Below are positions 1 through 9,159 of a DNA stretch of 64,000 nucleotides, in pieces; the first letter of the stretch is position 1, and each line of letters opens with the position of its first letter. The stretch lies in contig SHZU01000005.1 of the NCBI GenBank assembly GCA_009692115.1, positions 178,104-242,103 of the forward strand. Direction: 5' to 3'. Origin of the DNA: Gemmatimonadota bacterium. Its GTDB lineage: Bacteria > Gemmatimonadota > Gemmatimonadetes > Gemmatimonadales > GWC2-71-9. The position numbers and the translations under genes are program-made. The notes under the pieces are model-generated. The model did not search any database, was not told the origin of the DNA, and was given only the letters and a program-made list of their open reading frames with translations.

Positions 1-243
1 CATCTGGAAAGGCTCCCGGGGTTTCAGGGTGGTGGGGGGCGCGGGACGGGACCGATCGAACGCCGCCAGTCGCCAGCAGTCGAGCACGAGCCAGGCCACG
101 GCCAGCCGATATCTGAACCGGAGCAGCACGGCCTGGCGGCGGTTGGTGGCCCGGGCCAGGCCGGACACGTGGTCGATCCACAGATCGCGCCAGGCCGGCT
201 CGAACCAAGCGGCCGCCCGTCTGGTCACCAGGTGAAACGGCAT
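1..243 (-). CDS. N-terminal part of a PadR-linked ADOP-type ABC permease (runs off the window)
   Basis: The minus frame opens at an ATG whose first base is 243 and stays open to the window edge, so only about 80 residues are visible, beginning MPFHLVTRRAAAWFEPAW. It is basic and rich in Arg, Trp and Ala, with the short cytoplasmic lead-in that precedes the FtsX/MacB permease half in PadR-associated ADOP (acidobacterial duplicated orphan) permeases. It starts 10 bases after the stop of the PadR gene, the usual PadR-ADOP arrangement. No permease domain is visible, so the call rests on gene order and the style of the N-terminus. Confidence 0.5.
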   Translation of the reverse strand, partial: MPFHLVTRRAAAWFEPAWRDLWIDHVSGLARATNRRQAVLLRFRYRLAVAWLVLDCWRLAAFDRSRPAPPTTLKPREPFQM

Positions 244-253
244 GGTTGGCTCG

Positions 254-589
254 TTAGGCATTGGACCACCGCCTCGAGCCGGCGGCCGCGACCGCCTCAT
301 GAAAGGCCCGGGTCTGTTCCCAGGCCCGGGTGCCGGCCGGGGTGATCCGGTACCGGCGTTCGGTGACCGCCTGGTCGCCGACCCGGATCTGTTCGTACCA
401 CCCTTCGATCAGATGATCCCGTTCGAGGCGGGCCAACATCTAATAGAACGCGGCCGCCGATCGCCGGACGCCGAAATAGCCGGCCTCGTCGCGAATTTCA
501 CGGCCGGGGCGTTCCCGGAGCCGGAGGAGTCCGAGGGCGAGGTACTGGAGATGGGAAACTTTGGGGAGCCGAGGCGGTCGATCCGACAT
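254..589 (-). pseudogene. PadR-family transcriptional regulator interrupted by an in-frame amber codon
   Basis: The minus frame starting at 589 reads as a PadR winged-helix protein (LQYLALGLLRLRERPGREIR, then GVRRSAAAFY), but codon 50 is TAG (positions 440-442). The same frame resumes at once with MLARLERDHLIEGWYEQ and ends at TAA 254-256 after about 110 residues, normal for a short PadR. In the family the interrupted position usually holds Gln (FYQMMARLE-like), so CAG to TAG is the simplest explanation. PadR proteins repress neighbouring transporter genes, and the adjacent ADOP permease would be the target. The TAA stop lies inside a GTTAGGC motif. It is a pseudogene unless the TAG is a base-call error or restart at codon 51 gives a product without the first helix. 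Confidence 0.8.
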
Positions 590-610
590 AATGCGACCTT
601 TTTTACGATT

Positions 611-790
611 CTACGCCAGACGGAACAATCCCCGAGAAGGTTTCAGCGTCCGTCCCGATTTGTACGCCGCGTCGCCGGAGATTTCCTGACTCAAGATCCG
701 AGTCTTGACCGGATCGAGCAGCGCCAGACTTTGGGCGGACACCTGGGTAGTGGCCGCGATCAAGAACAAGAACGATGGGACGAGGTGCAT
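611..790 (-). pseudogene. Truncated secreted-protein gene start (possibly peptidase-like)
   Basis: A 59-codon minus frame begins MHLVPSFLFLIAATTQVSAQ, a good signal peptide with an A-Q cleavage style used by many genes here. It continues with about 40 residues (LLDPVKTRILSQEISGDAAY) and ends at TAG 611-613. The segment after the signal resembles the start of secreted M28-type peptidases of this phylum (EISG-x-x-AY), but that match is from memory and weak. It is far too short to be such an enzyme and probably is what a deletion left. Apart from this, 591-946 shows no convincing gene. Confidence 0.4.
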
Positions 791-946
791 GGACTGTCGG
801 GATGGGGGCGCCTCCAGTAAGCATCGGGCAGGCTCTCGCTGTAATGGCGGTCACCGATCAGTCTGCCAGGGAGAATTGATCGGGGTTGTTGGGCTCGCTG
901 AAGCACCGTATGCTCGGGAAAAGAAACCACCGTCCGGAGTCCTTAT

Positions 947-3900
947 ATGCGAATCGACAAATTCTTGTTGGTCGGGCTTATCCTTGCGTTCGGTGGGCCG
1001 CTGCTCGAGCTCTCGGCTCAAGAACCCAAGCGCTGGAGCGTCGAGACCCCGACCGGCCCTACCCGGCCGCTCGCCTTCGACGCAACGGAAGGCACTTGGA
1101 TGAGCCTTGCGGTCTCGCCCGACGGACGTTTCATGGCCTTCGATCTCCTCGGGAGTATTTACGAGATTCCAATCGTCGGCGGGACCGCGCGGCGCTTGAC
1201 CGAGGGCCGGTCCTGGAACCTGTTCCCTCGCTACAGTCCCGACGGCCGACTGATTGCTTTCTCCTCCGATCGCTCCGGGAGTCACAACATCTGGGTCATG
1301 GATCGCCAGGGCGCCGGACTCCGCAACGTCGCCCCATCCGTCGAGAACATCTATAAGCCGAGTTGGTCGCCGGATGGCCGCCGGATCTTTGCGGGGACCG
1401 CGGGTGATGGGGTTCCGAACCAACTGGTCGCATTTACGCTGGCGGGTGGCCGGCAAACGCTGCTCCAAAACAGCGGGTCAGTCAACGGGGCCGGATCCGA
1501 ACCGTTGGGTGCTGGTCTCATCTTTGAACGGAGTGTCCGGCCCGTCTATCCCTTTGGCTTCAACCCCTACGTGACCCCGCTGGGCGGCGTCCGGATCGAC
1601 CGGTACGACCAAGCCACCGCCGAGGTCACGACCGTGGTTGAACGGCCCGGTGGTGCCTTCGCGGCAGCGCTCTCGCCGAATGGACGGATGCTGGCGTATA
1701 TCAACCGGGATATCGACGACGTCCGCTTGATCGTCCACGACCTGGTCACCCGTGCTGAGCGAGTTCTCCTCCGGCGGCTCGACCGGGATCGCCAGGACAG
1801 CGGGTCGGACTACGGTCCGTATCCGACGATGGCCTGGCACCCCGATGGTAGCCAGCTCTTCCTTGGCCGAGGCGGGAAGCTCATCGCGATCGAGGTGGCG
1901 ACCACAAAGGTGACTGAGATTCCGTTCCGCGCCCCCGTCGAGCGCCAGATGTCGGAGACGATCCGGTTCAAGGCCGATGAACCCAGCGGTCGGACCACCA
2001 CCCGCACCCACCGCTTCGGGAGCCGGACCTCCCAAGGCATCCTCTTCGAAGCCCTCGGCGACCTCTGGCTCGAGGACGCCGCCGGGGTCCGTCGCAACCT
2101 GACTCAATCTGATGCCCACGAGACGAGCCCGGTCCTCGATCCCAAAACCGGGGCGCTCTACTACGCCTCGTGGACCGACGACAGCCTCGGCGCGATCTAC
2201 CGGTCGGCAACCCTCGGCGGCTCTACCGAACGCCTCACGTCGATACCGGCCCAGTATGGGAGCCTTGCCGTGTCGCCCGATGGAGTGACCCTCGCCTACG
2301 TTCGGGGTGCGGGCGGGGTCGAGCGCGGTCTCTGGCTCTCGAACGAAACCGATTTCGAACTGATCGTTCGCGCCCCGACCGGCGTCGAGCGGCGGGTGGC
2401 CGGGATTTCGGGCCAGCCGCTCGAGTATGCCAACATCGCGGGCAAGATTCCGCCCAGCGTCCAGTTCGGGCCGACCGGTCAGACGCTCTACTTCACCGAA
2501 TTTGAGCGCGATACCCTGGTGCTCAAGCGAATCGGCGTCAACGGTGCCGGCGAGACCGTGCTGTTCCGGTTTCCGAATGCCGTCGCGGCGGTGCCGTCGC
2601 CGGATCTCACTTGGATTGCGGTGCGGGAGTATCAGCGCAGCTTCATCACGCCCTTTGCCGACGCCGGCCAGCCGGTCTCGGTCTCTCTGTTCGACAAGAC
2701 CGGCTTCTCAGTCCGGGTCGATCCGGAGGACGGCGGCTACCTCACCTGGTCCCCGGACGGCCGGACCCTCGGCTGGACTCGCGGCACCGGCTTCTACGAA
2801 AAGGACGTCGACCGGATCGAGGCCGAGGCGAGGAGCCCGGTAATCGTGCCCGTGGGTGGGTCGTGGACCGGTCCCCGGGTGCCCGGATCGACGGCACGCC
2901 GGACCGAGACGGCCATCGAGTTCGCGATCGACGCGCCGAGCGGCGCGGTGGCGCTGACCGGGGTTCGGTTGGTCACCATGAATCCGAAGCGCGAGGTCCT
3001 CGAAGGCGCCACGATCCTGATCCAGGGCAGCCGGATTGCCGCGATCGGGAAGCGGGTGGCCATTCCGGCCGGGGCCAAGGTCTTTGACCTCGGTGGCCGG
3101 ACCGTCATTCCCGGGTTGGTGGATGCTCATGCCCATCCCCACATCGAACATTCGTCGCTGCACGTCATCGAACAGCGGCCGACCTATCTCTCGGGTCCGC
3201 TCGCCTATGGCGTCACCACCGTCTTCGAGATTTACGGCAACGAGTATCGCGACGGCTGGATCAGCGACATGCTCCGCGCCGGCAAGATGACCGGGCCCCG
3301 GTTCTTCACGACCGGCTCGGTCATCTACGGCCAGCGCCGCGGCAGCCGGCTTCGGATGTACCGGCCGATTGAAACGCTCGACGACGCCCGCGAGCAGCTC
3401 CGTTGGAACAAGGATCATGGAGCCACCGCGGTGAAAGACTATGCCCAGGACACTCGCCTTCGCCGCCATCTCGTCATCACGGCCGCGCGCGAGTTGGGTT
3501 TGAACGTGGTGTCCGAGTCGAGCTCCGATCCGCAAATGAACTTCACCCAGTTGATGGATGGCGTGACGGGGATCGAGCACTCGATGGGGCTGGCGCCGTT
3601 CTACGACGATGTGATTCGCTACTGGGGCGGGACCTCAGCGGGAATGACACCCACCCTGCTCGTCGTCTACAACGGCAAGATGGGCGAGGGCTGGTATCAC
3701 CAAGGGAGAAAACTTTGGGAAGACGCCAAGCTCACCCGGTTCATTGCACCCGAACAGCTGATGCGGATCCGGAATCCAACCCATCTCTGGCCGGAAGACA
3801 TGTTCGCGTGGACGATGGCGGCTGAGATCAGGAAACTCTTCGCGGCCGGAACCTCACTCCAAATGGGGGCCCACGGCCAGATGTTCGGGCTCGACGCGCA

Positions 3901-4192
3901 CTGGGAAATGGACCTGATGGCCAAGGGCGGATTTACGCCGGCCCAGGTGCTCGAGATCGCCACGATCCGAGGGGCGGCGTATCACGGCCTCGATGGTCAG
4001 ATTGGGTCCCTCGAGGTCGGCAAGCTGGCCGATCTCGTGGTCCTCGACGCGAACCCGTTGGTCGACATTGGGAACGCCCAGAAGATCCGCTACGTGATGA
4101 AGAACGGAATTCTCTATGCCGGTACCGATGCCGCGCGGGTCTGGCCCGGACCCCGGCCGGCCGGCAAGCCGTACTTCCTCGGGAGGCAATGA
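947..4192 (+). CDS. Secreted PD40/TolB-propeller amidohydrolase fusion protein
   Basis: This 1081-residue protein has a signal peptide (LLVGLILAFGGPLLELSAQ), an N-terminal TolB/PD40 beta-propeller of repeated SPDGR-type blades (about residues 50-660), and a C-terminal amidohydrolase domain. Metal-binding features are DAHAHPH (His728, His730), a candidate carboxylated Lys in TAVKDYA (about 830), His in IEHSMG (about 878) and His in MGAHGQ (about 976). It ends in the usual GKLADLVVLDANPL segment that closes the composite beta-sandwich. Such enzymes hydrolyse amide or cyclic amide bonds of unknown substrates, here probably outside the cytoplasm. A close paralogue lies at 49096-52389. Family assignment is firm; the substrate is unknown. 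Confidence 0.92.
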   Translation: MRIDKFLLVGLILAFGGPLLELSAQEPKRWSVETPTGPTRPLAFDATEGTWMSLAVSPDGRFMAFDLLGSIYEIPIVGGTARRLTEGRSWNLFPRYSPDGRLIAFSSDRSGSHNIWVMDRQGAGLRNVAPSVENIYKPSWSPDGRRIFAGTAGDGVPNQLVAFTLAGGRQTLLQNSGSVNGAGSEPLGAGLIFERSVRPVYPFGFNPYVTPLGGVRIDRYDQATAEVTTVVERPGGAFAAALSPNGRMLAYINRDIDDVRLIVHDLVTRAERVLLRRLDRDRQDSGSDYGPYPTMAWHPDGSQLFLGRGGKLIAIEVATTKVTEIPFRAPVERQMSETIRFKADEPSGRTTTRTHRFGSRTSQGILFEALGDLWLEDAAGVRRNLTQSDAHETSPVLDPKTGALYYASWTDDSLGAIYRSATLGGSTERLTSIPAQYGSLAVSPDGVTLAYVRGAGGVERGLWLSNETDFELIVRAPTGVERRVAGISGQPLEYANIAGKIPPSVQFGPTGQTLYFTEFERDTLVLKRIGVNGAGETVLFRFPNAVAAVPSPDLTWIAVREYQRSFITPFADAGQPVSVSLFDKTGFSVRVDPEDGGYLTWSPDGRTLGWTRGTGFYEKDVDRIEAEARSPVIVPVGGSWTGPRVPGSTARRTETAIEFAIDAPSGAVALTGVRLVTMNPKREVLEGATILIQGSRIAAIGKRVAIPAGAKVFDLGGRTVIPGLVDAHAHPHIEHSSLHVIEQRPTYLSGPLAYGVTTVFEIYGNEYRDGWISDMLRAGKMTGPRFFTTGSVIYGQRRGSRLRMYRPIETLDDAREQLRWNKDHGATAVKDYAQDTRLRRHLVITAARELGLNVVSESSSDPQMNFTQLMDGVTGIEHSMGLAPFYDDVIRYWGGTSAGMTPTLLVVYNGKMGEGWYHQGRKLWEDAKLTRFIAPEQLMRIRNPTHLWPEDMFAWTMAAEIRKLFAAGTSLQMGAHGQMFGLDAHWEMDLMAKGGFTPAQVLEIATIRGAAYHGLDGQIGSLEVGKLADLVVLDANPLVDIGNAQKIRYVMKNGILYAGTDAARVWPGPRPAGKPYFLGRQ

Positions 4193-4228
4193 GGGTTCTC
4201 GCAACCCGGTCTCCGTCGCCTCGCCCCG

Positions 4229-4453
4229 TCAGGGCGCGGTCCAGGTCGTTGGATGGAGTTGTCCGGTCGGCCCGGAGTACGCCCGCTCGCCCCGGGCGGT
4301 CTCGATCCCGAGAACCCCGGGTTGGGTGGCCGCGAGACTGGCCATACGCTCGGCCATCGCAGCGTACCCGTTGTTGCCGGGGGTTCGGCGAGAGGCGAAG
4401 ATTACGGCGTAGTAGTGGGGCGGGATGTTTGGGGCAAAGGCCGGATCGGTCAT
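4229..4453 (-). pseudogene. Antibiotic-biosynthesis-monooxygenase (ABM) protein shortened by an internal in-frame deletion
   Basis: The 74-residue frame starts MTDPAFAPNIPPHYYAVIF and carries the ABM-type first half (ASRRTPGNNGYAAMAERM, then QPGVLGIETARG). It then jumps directly to ERAYSGPTG, which in full-length ABM proteins of about 100-115 residues comes after the last beta strand. Roughly 40 residues, including the YWESLEAI-type helix, are missing. The ATG overlaps the TGA of the MaoC gene as ATGA, so it would be translationally coupled. ABM domains are small ferredoxin-like dimers; without the missing part the fold could not close, so a degraded gene is likely although the frame is open. 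Confidence 0.6.
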
Positions 4454-4920
4454 TCTGCGCTCGGTCCCGGTTTCTTCTGGGCCGAACCCATCCACTCCGC
4501 AATGACGTGGGGCTCGGAGGAGCCTTCGACCTCGATGGTCACCGCGAACCTGAGAACCGCGCGCGATCCCCGATCCTCGACCGCCATCAGCCGCCGGCGG
4601 GCCCGGATCGGCTTGCCGACCGGGACCGGCCGAATGAACCGAATCTTGTCGAACCCGTAGTTGAGCACATACTCGACACCGTCGAGCGGTTCGTCAGCTG
4701 GATGCCGGGTGAACCAGGTCAGATTTGCAAGCAGGAGGAAGCCCTGCACGATAGTGCCACCGAACGGCGTATTGGCTTTCGACCACGCGACATCGTCGTG
4801 AAACGGGTCCGCATCGCCGGTGAGGGCCGAGTAGGTGTCGACCATCTCTTGGGTAATGACCCGCCAATCGGACAGGACCTCCCGGCCGATGTCTTGTTTC
4901 AGTTGCTGCAGGGTTGCCAC
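4450..4920 (-). CDS. MaoC-family hot-dog dehydratase/hydratase
   Basis: The protein (156 residues from the GTG at 4920) is a single hot-dog domain with the (R)-specific hydratase signature YSALTGDADPFHDD, holding the catalytic Asp/His pair, followed by GGTIVQGFLLLANLTWF. This class hydrates or dehydrates 2-enoyl-CoA type thioesters in the cytoplasm. I chose the GTG because GAGGAGG lies about 8 bases upstream on the minus strand; a TTG at 4950 would add ten poorly conserved residues. It is followed at an ATGA overlap by the shortened ABM gene. The substrate is not evident from the neighbours. Confidence 0.85.
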   Translation of the reverse strand: MATLQQLKQDIGREVLSDWRVITQEMVDTYSALTGDADPFHDDVAWSKANTPFGGTIVQGFLLLANLTWFTRHPADEPLDGVEYVLNYGFDKIRFIRPVPVGKPIRARRRLMAVEDRGSRAVLRFAVTIEVEGSSEPHVIAEWMGSAQKKPGPSAE

Positions 4921-5057
4921 GGGTACGCCCTCCTCGGAGCTTGAGGTCAAGATAGCGTTGGATCAGGAGAGCGGCCACCGTCCTGGCACGAAACCAGCCG
5001 GGCCCTCGTAGGGTGCTCAGGCTCGAACCCAATCCATCCATTGTCAGCGAGATCTGG

Positions 5058-5843
5058 ATGACAGAGACGTTAGGCGCTCGATCGACGCCGTTGTGGCCGC
5101 GGCGGGACCTCCTCACACTGGCCCTTGGCGCCGCGGCCGTGCCGCCATGACTTGGCTGTCAGGCGCCGGTCGAGCCGGTGCCGGTCGAATCGCACCTGAC
5201 CGCCCGGCCCGCGCTCCCGACCATCGAACCCACTCGCGGGGTCACGCCCCTCGGCCTCGCCCCCTGGCGGGACGGGACCCTCTATGTCCCCGCGAGTTAC
5301 GACCCTGCCGTCCCGGCGCCGTTGTTCGTGGCCTTCCATGGGGCCGGTGGATCGAGCGCCGAGTGGGCGGCCTATCGGGTGCGGGCCGAGCAACGGAAGA
5401 TGATCCTGTTGGCCCCCGATTCCCGGAGCGGAACCCGGGATCTCTTGTTGCGCCAGGTCGGGCCCGATGTGGTGTTTCTCAACTGAGCCCTTGGCCACAC
5501 CTTTGCCCGGTGCCGGATCGATCCGGCCAAGATTTGCCTTGACGGGTTTTCGGACGAGGCCTCCTATGCGCTGACGTTAGGCGTGTCGAACGGTGATTTG
5601 TTCACGAACTTGATCGGCTATTCGCCGGGTTTGTTGACGTTCATCGACGGCCGGATCGGCCGGCCCCGGGTGTTCGTGTCGCACGGCACCGCCGATCCCA
5701 TCCTGCCGGTGACGACGACCCGCGATGTCATCGTGCCAGTGCTTCGGGGCACCGGCTACGATACGACGTACCGCGAGTTCAGCGGGGTTCACGAGGTGCC
5801 GGCCGCCATTTCCGACGCTGCGCTCGACTGGTTCCTCGCCTGA
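5058..5843 (+). pseudogene. Alpha/beta-hydrolase (PHB-depolymerase/phospholipase-type esterase) with two in-frame TGA codons
   Basis: One frame from ATG 5058 to TGA 5841-5843 encodes about 260 residues: a twin-arginine type leader (RRDLLTLALGAAAVPP), a lipobox-like LGCQ, then an esterase domain with oxyanion-hole FHGAGGSS, nucleophile elbow GFSDEAS, acid in SHGTADPILP and His in GVHEVP. TGA occurs at 5148-5150, between VPP and LGCQ, and at 5484-5486, between VVFLN and ALGHTFAR. No frame change occurs at either. TGG to TGA and CGA to TGA would explain them. The elbow also has Glu where Gly is usual. TGA ends neighbouring genes normally, so recoding is unlikely. It is a recent pseudogene or carries base-call errors. 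Confidence 0.8.
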
Positions 5844-5889
5844 CCCGAGCGTATTATCCAGCGTGACTTCATCTCCCGACGCCAACGCC

Positions 5890-6507
5890 ATGACGCCAAC
5901 CAAGGCCGCCCGTGGCGTGGCTCTGGTCACGCTAGCGGTCTTGGCGGCTTGCGGCGGGCCGGTGCGTTCCTCGGCTCCCGCCCCGTTGGTCCGGCCGGCT
6001 CCCGCGGTCTCGGCGGCCGATATTGAGTTCATGTCCGGCATGATTCCCCACCACGCTCAGGCCGTCAAGATCGCCGGCTGGACCGTGAGCCACGGAGCCC
6101 GTTCTGACATCCGGATTTTGGCTGAGCGGATCATCGTGGCCCAACGCGACGAAATCGCGCTGATGCAGGCCTGGCTCCGGGATCGCGGGCAACCGGTCCC
6201 GGCGGCCGATGCCACCCACCACCGGATGATCATGGACGGCGCCGCTCACGACATGTTGATGCCGGGGATGCTGACCGACGAGGAGCTTGCGGCGCTCGAT
6301 CAGGCCCGCGGCTCGGCCTATGACCGGTTGTTTCTGACCCACATGATCAAGCATCACGAAGGCGCGATCACCATGGTCGACCGCCTCTTTGCCGCAGACG
6401 GCGCCGGCCAGGACGAAGTGGTGTTCCGATTCGGATCCGATGTTCACGCCGACCAGGGTACCGAAATCGAGCGAATGCAGTCGATGCTGGCAACAATTCC
6501 CAAGTGA
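5890..6507 (+). CDS. DUF305 family lipoprotein
   Basis: This 205-residue protein starts MTPTKAARGVALVTLAVLAAC, a lipoprotein signal with lipobox LAAC. The mature part is a His/Met-rich ferritin-like DUF305 domain: FMSGMIPHHAQAVKIA near the start and THMIKHHEGAITMVD near the end, with HHRMIMDGAAHDMLMPGM between. DUF305 proteins are extracytoplasmic four-helix proteins proposed to bind metal, and some are linked to copper handling; their exact role is unsettled. The start gives the correct lipoprotein leader; upstream in-frame codons do not. The gene ends 13 bases before the LVIVD lipoprotein and is probably co-transcribed with it. Confidence 0.9.
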   Translation: MTPTKAARGVALVTLAVLAACGGPVRSSAPAPLVRPAPAVSAADIEFMSGMIPHHAQAVKIAGWTVSHGARSDIRILAERIIVAQRDEIALMQAWLRDRGQPVPAADATHHRMIMDGAAHDMLMPGMLTDEELAALDQARGSAYDRLFLTHMIKHHEGAITMVDRLFAADGAGQDEVVFRFGSDVHADQGTEIERMQSMLATIPK

Positions 6508-6520
6508 CGGAGCCCCGCCT

Positions 6521-8323
6521 ATGAACCGCGTGTCTGTTCCATCCCTGGTGCTGATCGGGGCGCTCTCGCTCGCCGCCTGTTCTCAATCCACCTCCGGTTC
6601 GGGTACCACGCCGGTTCCCGTGGCCGGCCTTTCGACCGTGGCGCCGAGCCCCGATCCCCGGGTTGGTTTGAGTGCTGGAAAAGCCACCGCCGGCGTGGCC
6701 GCTTGGAACATGCGCTTGGTGTCGAACACGCCCTCGCCTGCGCTGTTCCAGGGGGTCAGCAACTCGGACCTCGCGTTTCGGGGTACCCACGTGTTCCAGG
6801 GCAACTACAACGGGTTCGTCGTGTGGGACATGGCCAATCCGAAGAAGCCCACCCTCACCAAGCCGTATCTCTGCCCGGCGTCGCAGAGTGACGTGTCGGT
6901 GTACGGCAATCTCTTGTTCGTGTCCGGCGAGGGCCTGACCGGCCGGCTCGACTGCGGGCCCCAAGGAGTGCAGGACGCGGTGAGCCACGACCGGCTCCGC
7001 GGGATCCGGATCTTCGATGCCACCGACGTCACCAACCCGAAATACATCGCCAACGTCCAGACCTGTCGCGGGTCCCACACCCACACTGTGGTCGAGGATC
7101 CGAACGACAAAGCCAACGTCTATATCTATGTCTCCGGCTCATCCGGTGTTCGTCCGAACGACGAGCTCCCAGGCTGCTCGGGCCTGATGCCGGAGGACGA
7201 CCCGAACTCCGCGCTGTTCCGAATCGAAGTCATCAAGGTGCCGCTCGCCGCACCCGAGCAAGCCCGGATCGTCAGTTCGCCCCGGATCTTCCAGGACCTC
7301 GCCCCGGTGGCGCGTCACGCCGAGCCGGCCGACTCGGCCGACCTGACCCGCGCGGCGGCCCGCCCGCCTCGTCCAGCCCGCCCCGGTGCCGGTCGCGGCC
7401 CGACCCAGTGCCACGACATCACCGTCTATCCCGCCATCGGCCTCGCCGCCGGTGCGTGCGGCGGCTACGGTCTCCTGCTCGACATCAGTGACGTCGCCAA
7501 TCCAATCCGGATCGGTGCGGCGGCCGATTCGAATTTTTCGTTCTGGCATTCCGCGACGTTCAGCAACGACGGGTCGAAGATCCTGTTTACCGATGAATGG
7601 GGCGGGGGATCGGCGCCCCGCTGCCGGGTGACCGACAAGTACGAGTGGGGCGCCAACGCGCTCTTCACGCTGGTCAACCGGCAGATGCAATTCAAGAGCT
7701 ACTACAAGATGCCGGCCGCGCAGACCTCGGTTGAGAACTGTGTGGCGCACAACGGCTCGTTGATCCCGATTCCCGGACGCGATGTCATGGTCCAAGCCTG
7801 GTATCAGGGCGGGATTTCGATCTTCGACTGGACCGATGTCTCCAAGCCAACCGAGATCGCCTACTACGACCGGGGCCCGGTGGACTCGACCCGGCTGGCC
7901 AATGGCGGTTCGTGGTCGGTGTATTGGTACAACGGTTACATGGTGAGTTCGGAGATTGCCCGGGGCCTCGACATCTTCGAGCTGGTGCCGAGCGGCCACC
8001 TGTCGCAGAACGAAATCGATGCGGCCAAGTCGGTCCGGTTCGACTACCTGAATGCGCAGGGGCAGCCGAAGCTGGTGTGGCCGGCCACGTTCTCGCTGGT
8101 CCTGGCGTACCTGGACCAACTCGAGCGAGTCAACGGACTGGCCGCCGACAAGATTGGATCAGCGCGGGCCGAACTGGCTCGGGCCGAGAATCTCTCCGGC
8201 CAATCCCGGCGGGATGCGTTGAGTCAGTTGTCGACCCGGCTCCACGGCGATGCCCGGGGCGCCGCGGCGGAACCCAAGGCCCACACGCTGGCCTCGGCGG
8301 TTGGGGAGCTGGCCAAGCGCTAG
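6521..8323 (+). CDS. LVIVD-repeat lipoprotein
   Basis: The 600-residue product begins with a lipoprotein signal (LVLIGALSLAACS) and then carries LVIVD/choice-of-anchor style repeats typified by GFVVWDMANPKKPTL, IRIFDATDVTNPKYI, LLLDISDVANPIRI and ISIFDWTDVSKPTEI, spaced 60-150 residues apart. These form a beta-propeller in surface proteins of unknown function. Conserved His/Cys pairs (SHTHTV, QCHDI) suggest metal or disulfide sites. A low-complexity Arg/Pro/Ala linker sits near residue 280. The C-terminal 60 residues look helical. It follows the DUF305 gene closely; the pairing suggests a joint extracytoplasmic role, which is inference. Confidence 0.88.
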   Translation: MNRVSVPSLVLIGALSLAACSQSTSGSGTTPVPVAGLSTVAPSPDPRVGLSAGKATAGVAAWNMRLVSNTPSPALFQGVSNSDLAFRGTHVFQGNYNGFVVWDMANPKKPTLTKPYLCPASQSDVSVYGNLLFVSGEGLTGRLDCGPQGVQDAVSHDRLRGIRIFDATDVTNPKYIANVQTCRGSHTHTVVEDPNDKANVYIYVSGSSGVRPNDELPGCSGLMPEDDPNSALFRIEVIKVPLAAPEQARIVSSPRIFQDLAPVARHAEPADSADLTRAAARPPRPARPGAGRGPTQCHDITVYPAIGLAAGACGGYGLLLDISDVANPIRIGAAADSNFSFWHSATFSNDGSKILFTDEWGGGSAPRCRVTDKYEWGANALFTLVNRQMQFKSYYKMPAAQTSVENCVAHNGSLIPIPGRDVMVQAWYQGGISIFDWTDVSKPTEIAYYDRGPVDSTRLANGGSWSVYWYNGYMVSSEIARGLDIFELVPSGHLSQNEIDAAKSVRFDYLNAQGQPKLVWPATFSLVLAYLDQLERVNGLAADKIGSARAELARAENLSGQSRRDALSQLSTRLHGDARGAAAEPKAHTLASAVGELAKR

Positions 8324-8328
8324 ACCGC

Positions 8329-9150
8329 CTAACGGGGGATCGGCCCGGCCGTGGTGACCTGATAGTTGCCGTCGGGATCGACCGTGACCGTGACCGTGCC
8401 GTCGGTGTCGGTGCGGTAGACCGCCCGGCGGTGCAGCTGGTAGTACCGCATCGCGGCCGGGTCGGGATGGCCGTAGCCGTTCGTGGCGCCGACGCTGATC
8501 ACCACCACCTCGGGCTTGGTGCGGTCAATCCACCCCGGCGTCACGCCGTTCCGGGCACCGTGATGGGCGGCCTTGAGGACATCCACGTCAGGAATAATCC
8601 CGGCTTCCATCCAGGCGTTCAGCGCCTCGACTTCGCTATCGCCGGTGAGCAGAGCGCGGAAACTGCCGCGCTCAACCAAAACGCCCAAGCTGCTGTTGTT
8701 CTCGGATGCCCCGGTCAGCGCCGACGGGAAGACGGTAATCCGGACATCGCCAAGCATGATCGGATCCCACGGGAGGGGCGGGCTTTGGATGCCCCGCCGG
8801 GCCAGCCACTCTTCCACCGATCGGGCATTGTTGTTGGCGGACGGGCGGTGATTGAAGAAGTATTGGCCGACCGGAAGACTCGAAAGTACCGCGTCCATGC
8901 CGCCGATATGGTCGGCGTGGTTGTGGCTTCCGATCGCGGCCACCAACGAGTCGACCCCCTGCTCGGCCAGGACCAGTACGATGTCGTCGCCCCGACTCGC
9001 GTCAACCAACACCGCGCGCCGGCCCAGTTGAATCAAGATCGCGTCGGCCTGGCCCACATCGAGGAACTTGAGTTCGAGGGCCTGCGCCGCCGCGACGGAG
9101 GCGGCCAGCAGCCAGACCAGAACCGCTAGCGCCCCGCGGAAGAACCTCAC
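8329..9150 (-). CDS. Secreted ComEC-like metallo-beta-lactamase-fold hydrolase
   Basis: The 273-residue protein has a signal peptide (LAVLVWLLAASVAAAQ) followed by an MBL domain: FLDVGQADAILI, metal-binding SHNHADH (His76, His78, Asp80, His81), LLTGDSE and AAHHGA. This order matches the hydrolase domain of ComEC/Rec2 and its stand-alone secreted relatives, which act on nucleic acids or related phosphodiesters. It lacks the ComEC membrane domain, so it is not a DNA uptake channel. It is the second gene of a pair with the PQQ dehydrogenase (9 bases apart). Its TAG stop is inside a GTTAGGC motif, 5 bases from the end of the convergent LVIVD gene. Confidence 0.9.
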   Translation of the reverse strand: MRFFRGALAVLVWLLAASVAAAQALELKFLDVGQADAILIQLGRRAVLVDASRGDDIVLVLAEQGVDSLVAAIGSHNHADHIGGMDAVLSSLPVGQYFFNHRPSANNNARSVEEWLARRGIQSPPLPWDPIMLGDVRITVFPSALTGASENNSSLGVLVERGSFRALLTGDSEVEALNAWMEAGIIPDVDVLKAAHHGARNGVTPGWIDRTKPEVVVISVGATNGYGHPDPAAMRYYQLHRRAVYRTDTDGTVTVTVDPDGNYQVTTAGPIPR

Positions 9151-9159
9151 CCGGACTTC

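Noticed and set aside
242..820. A long plus-strand frame across the PadR region
   Set aside because: It is antisense to PadR and its amber codon and has no recognisable domain or start signal.
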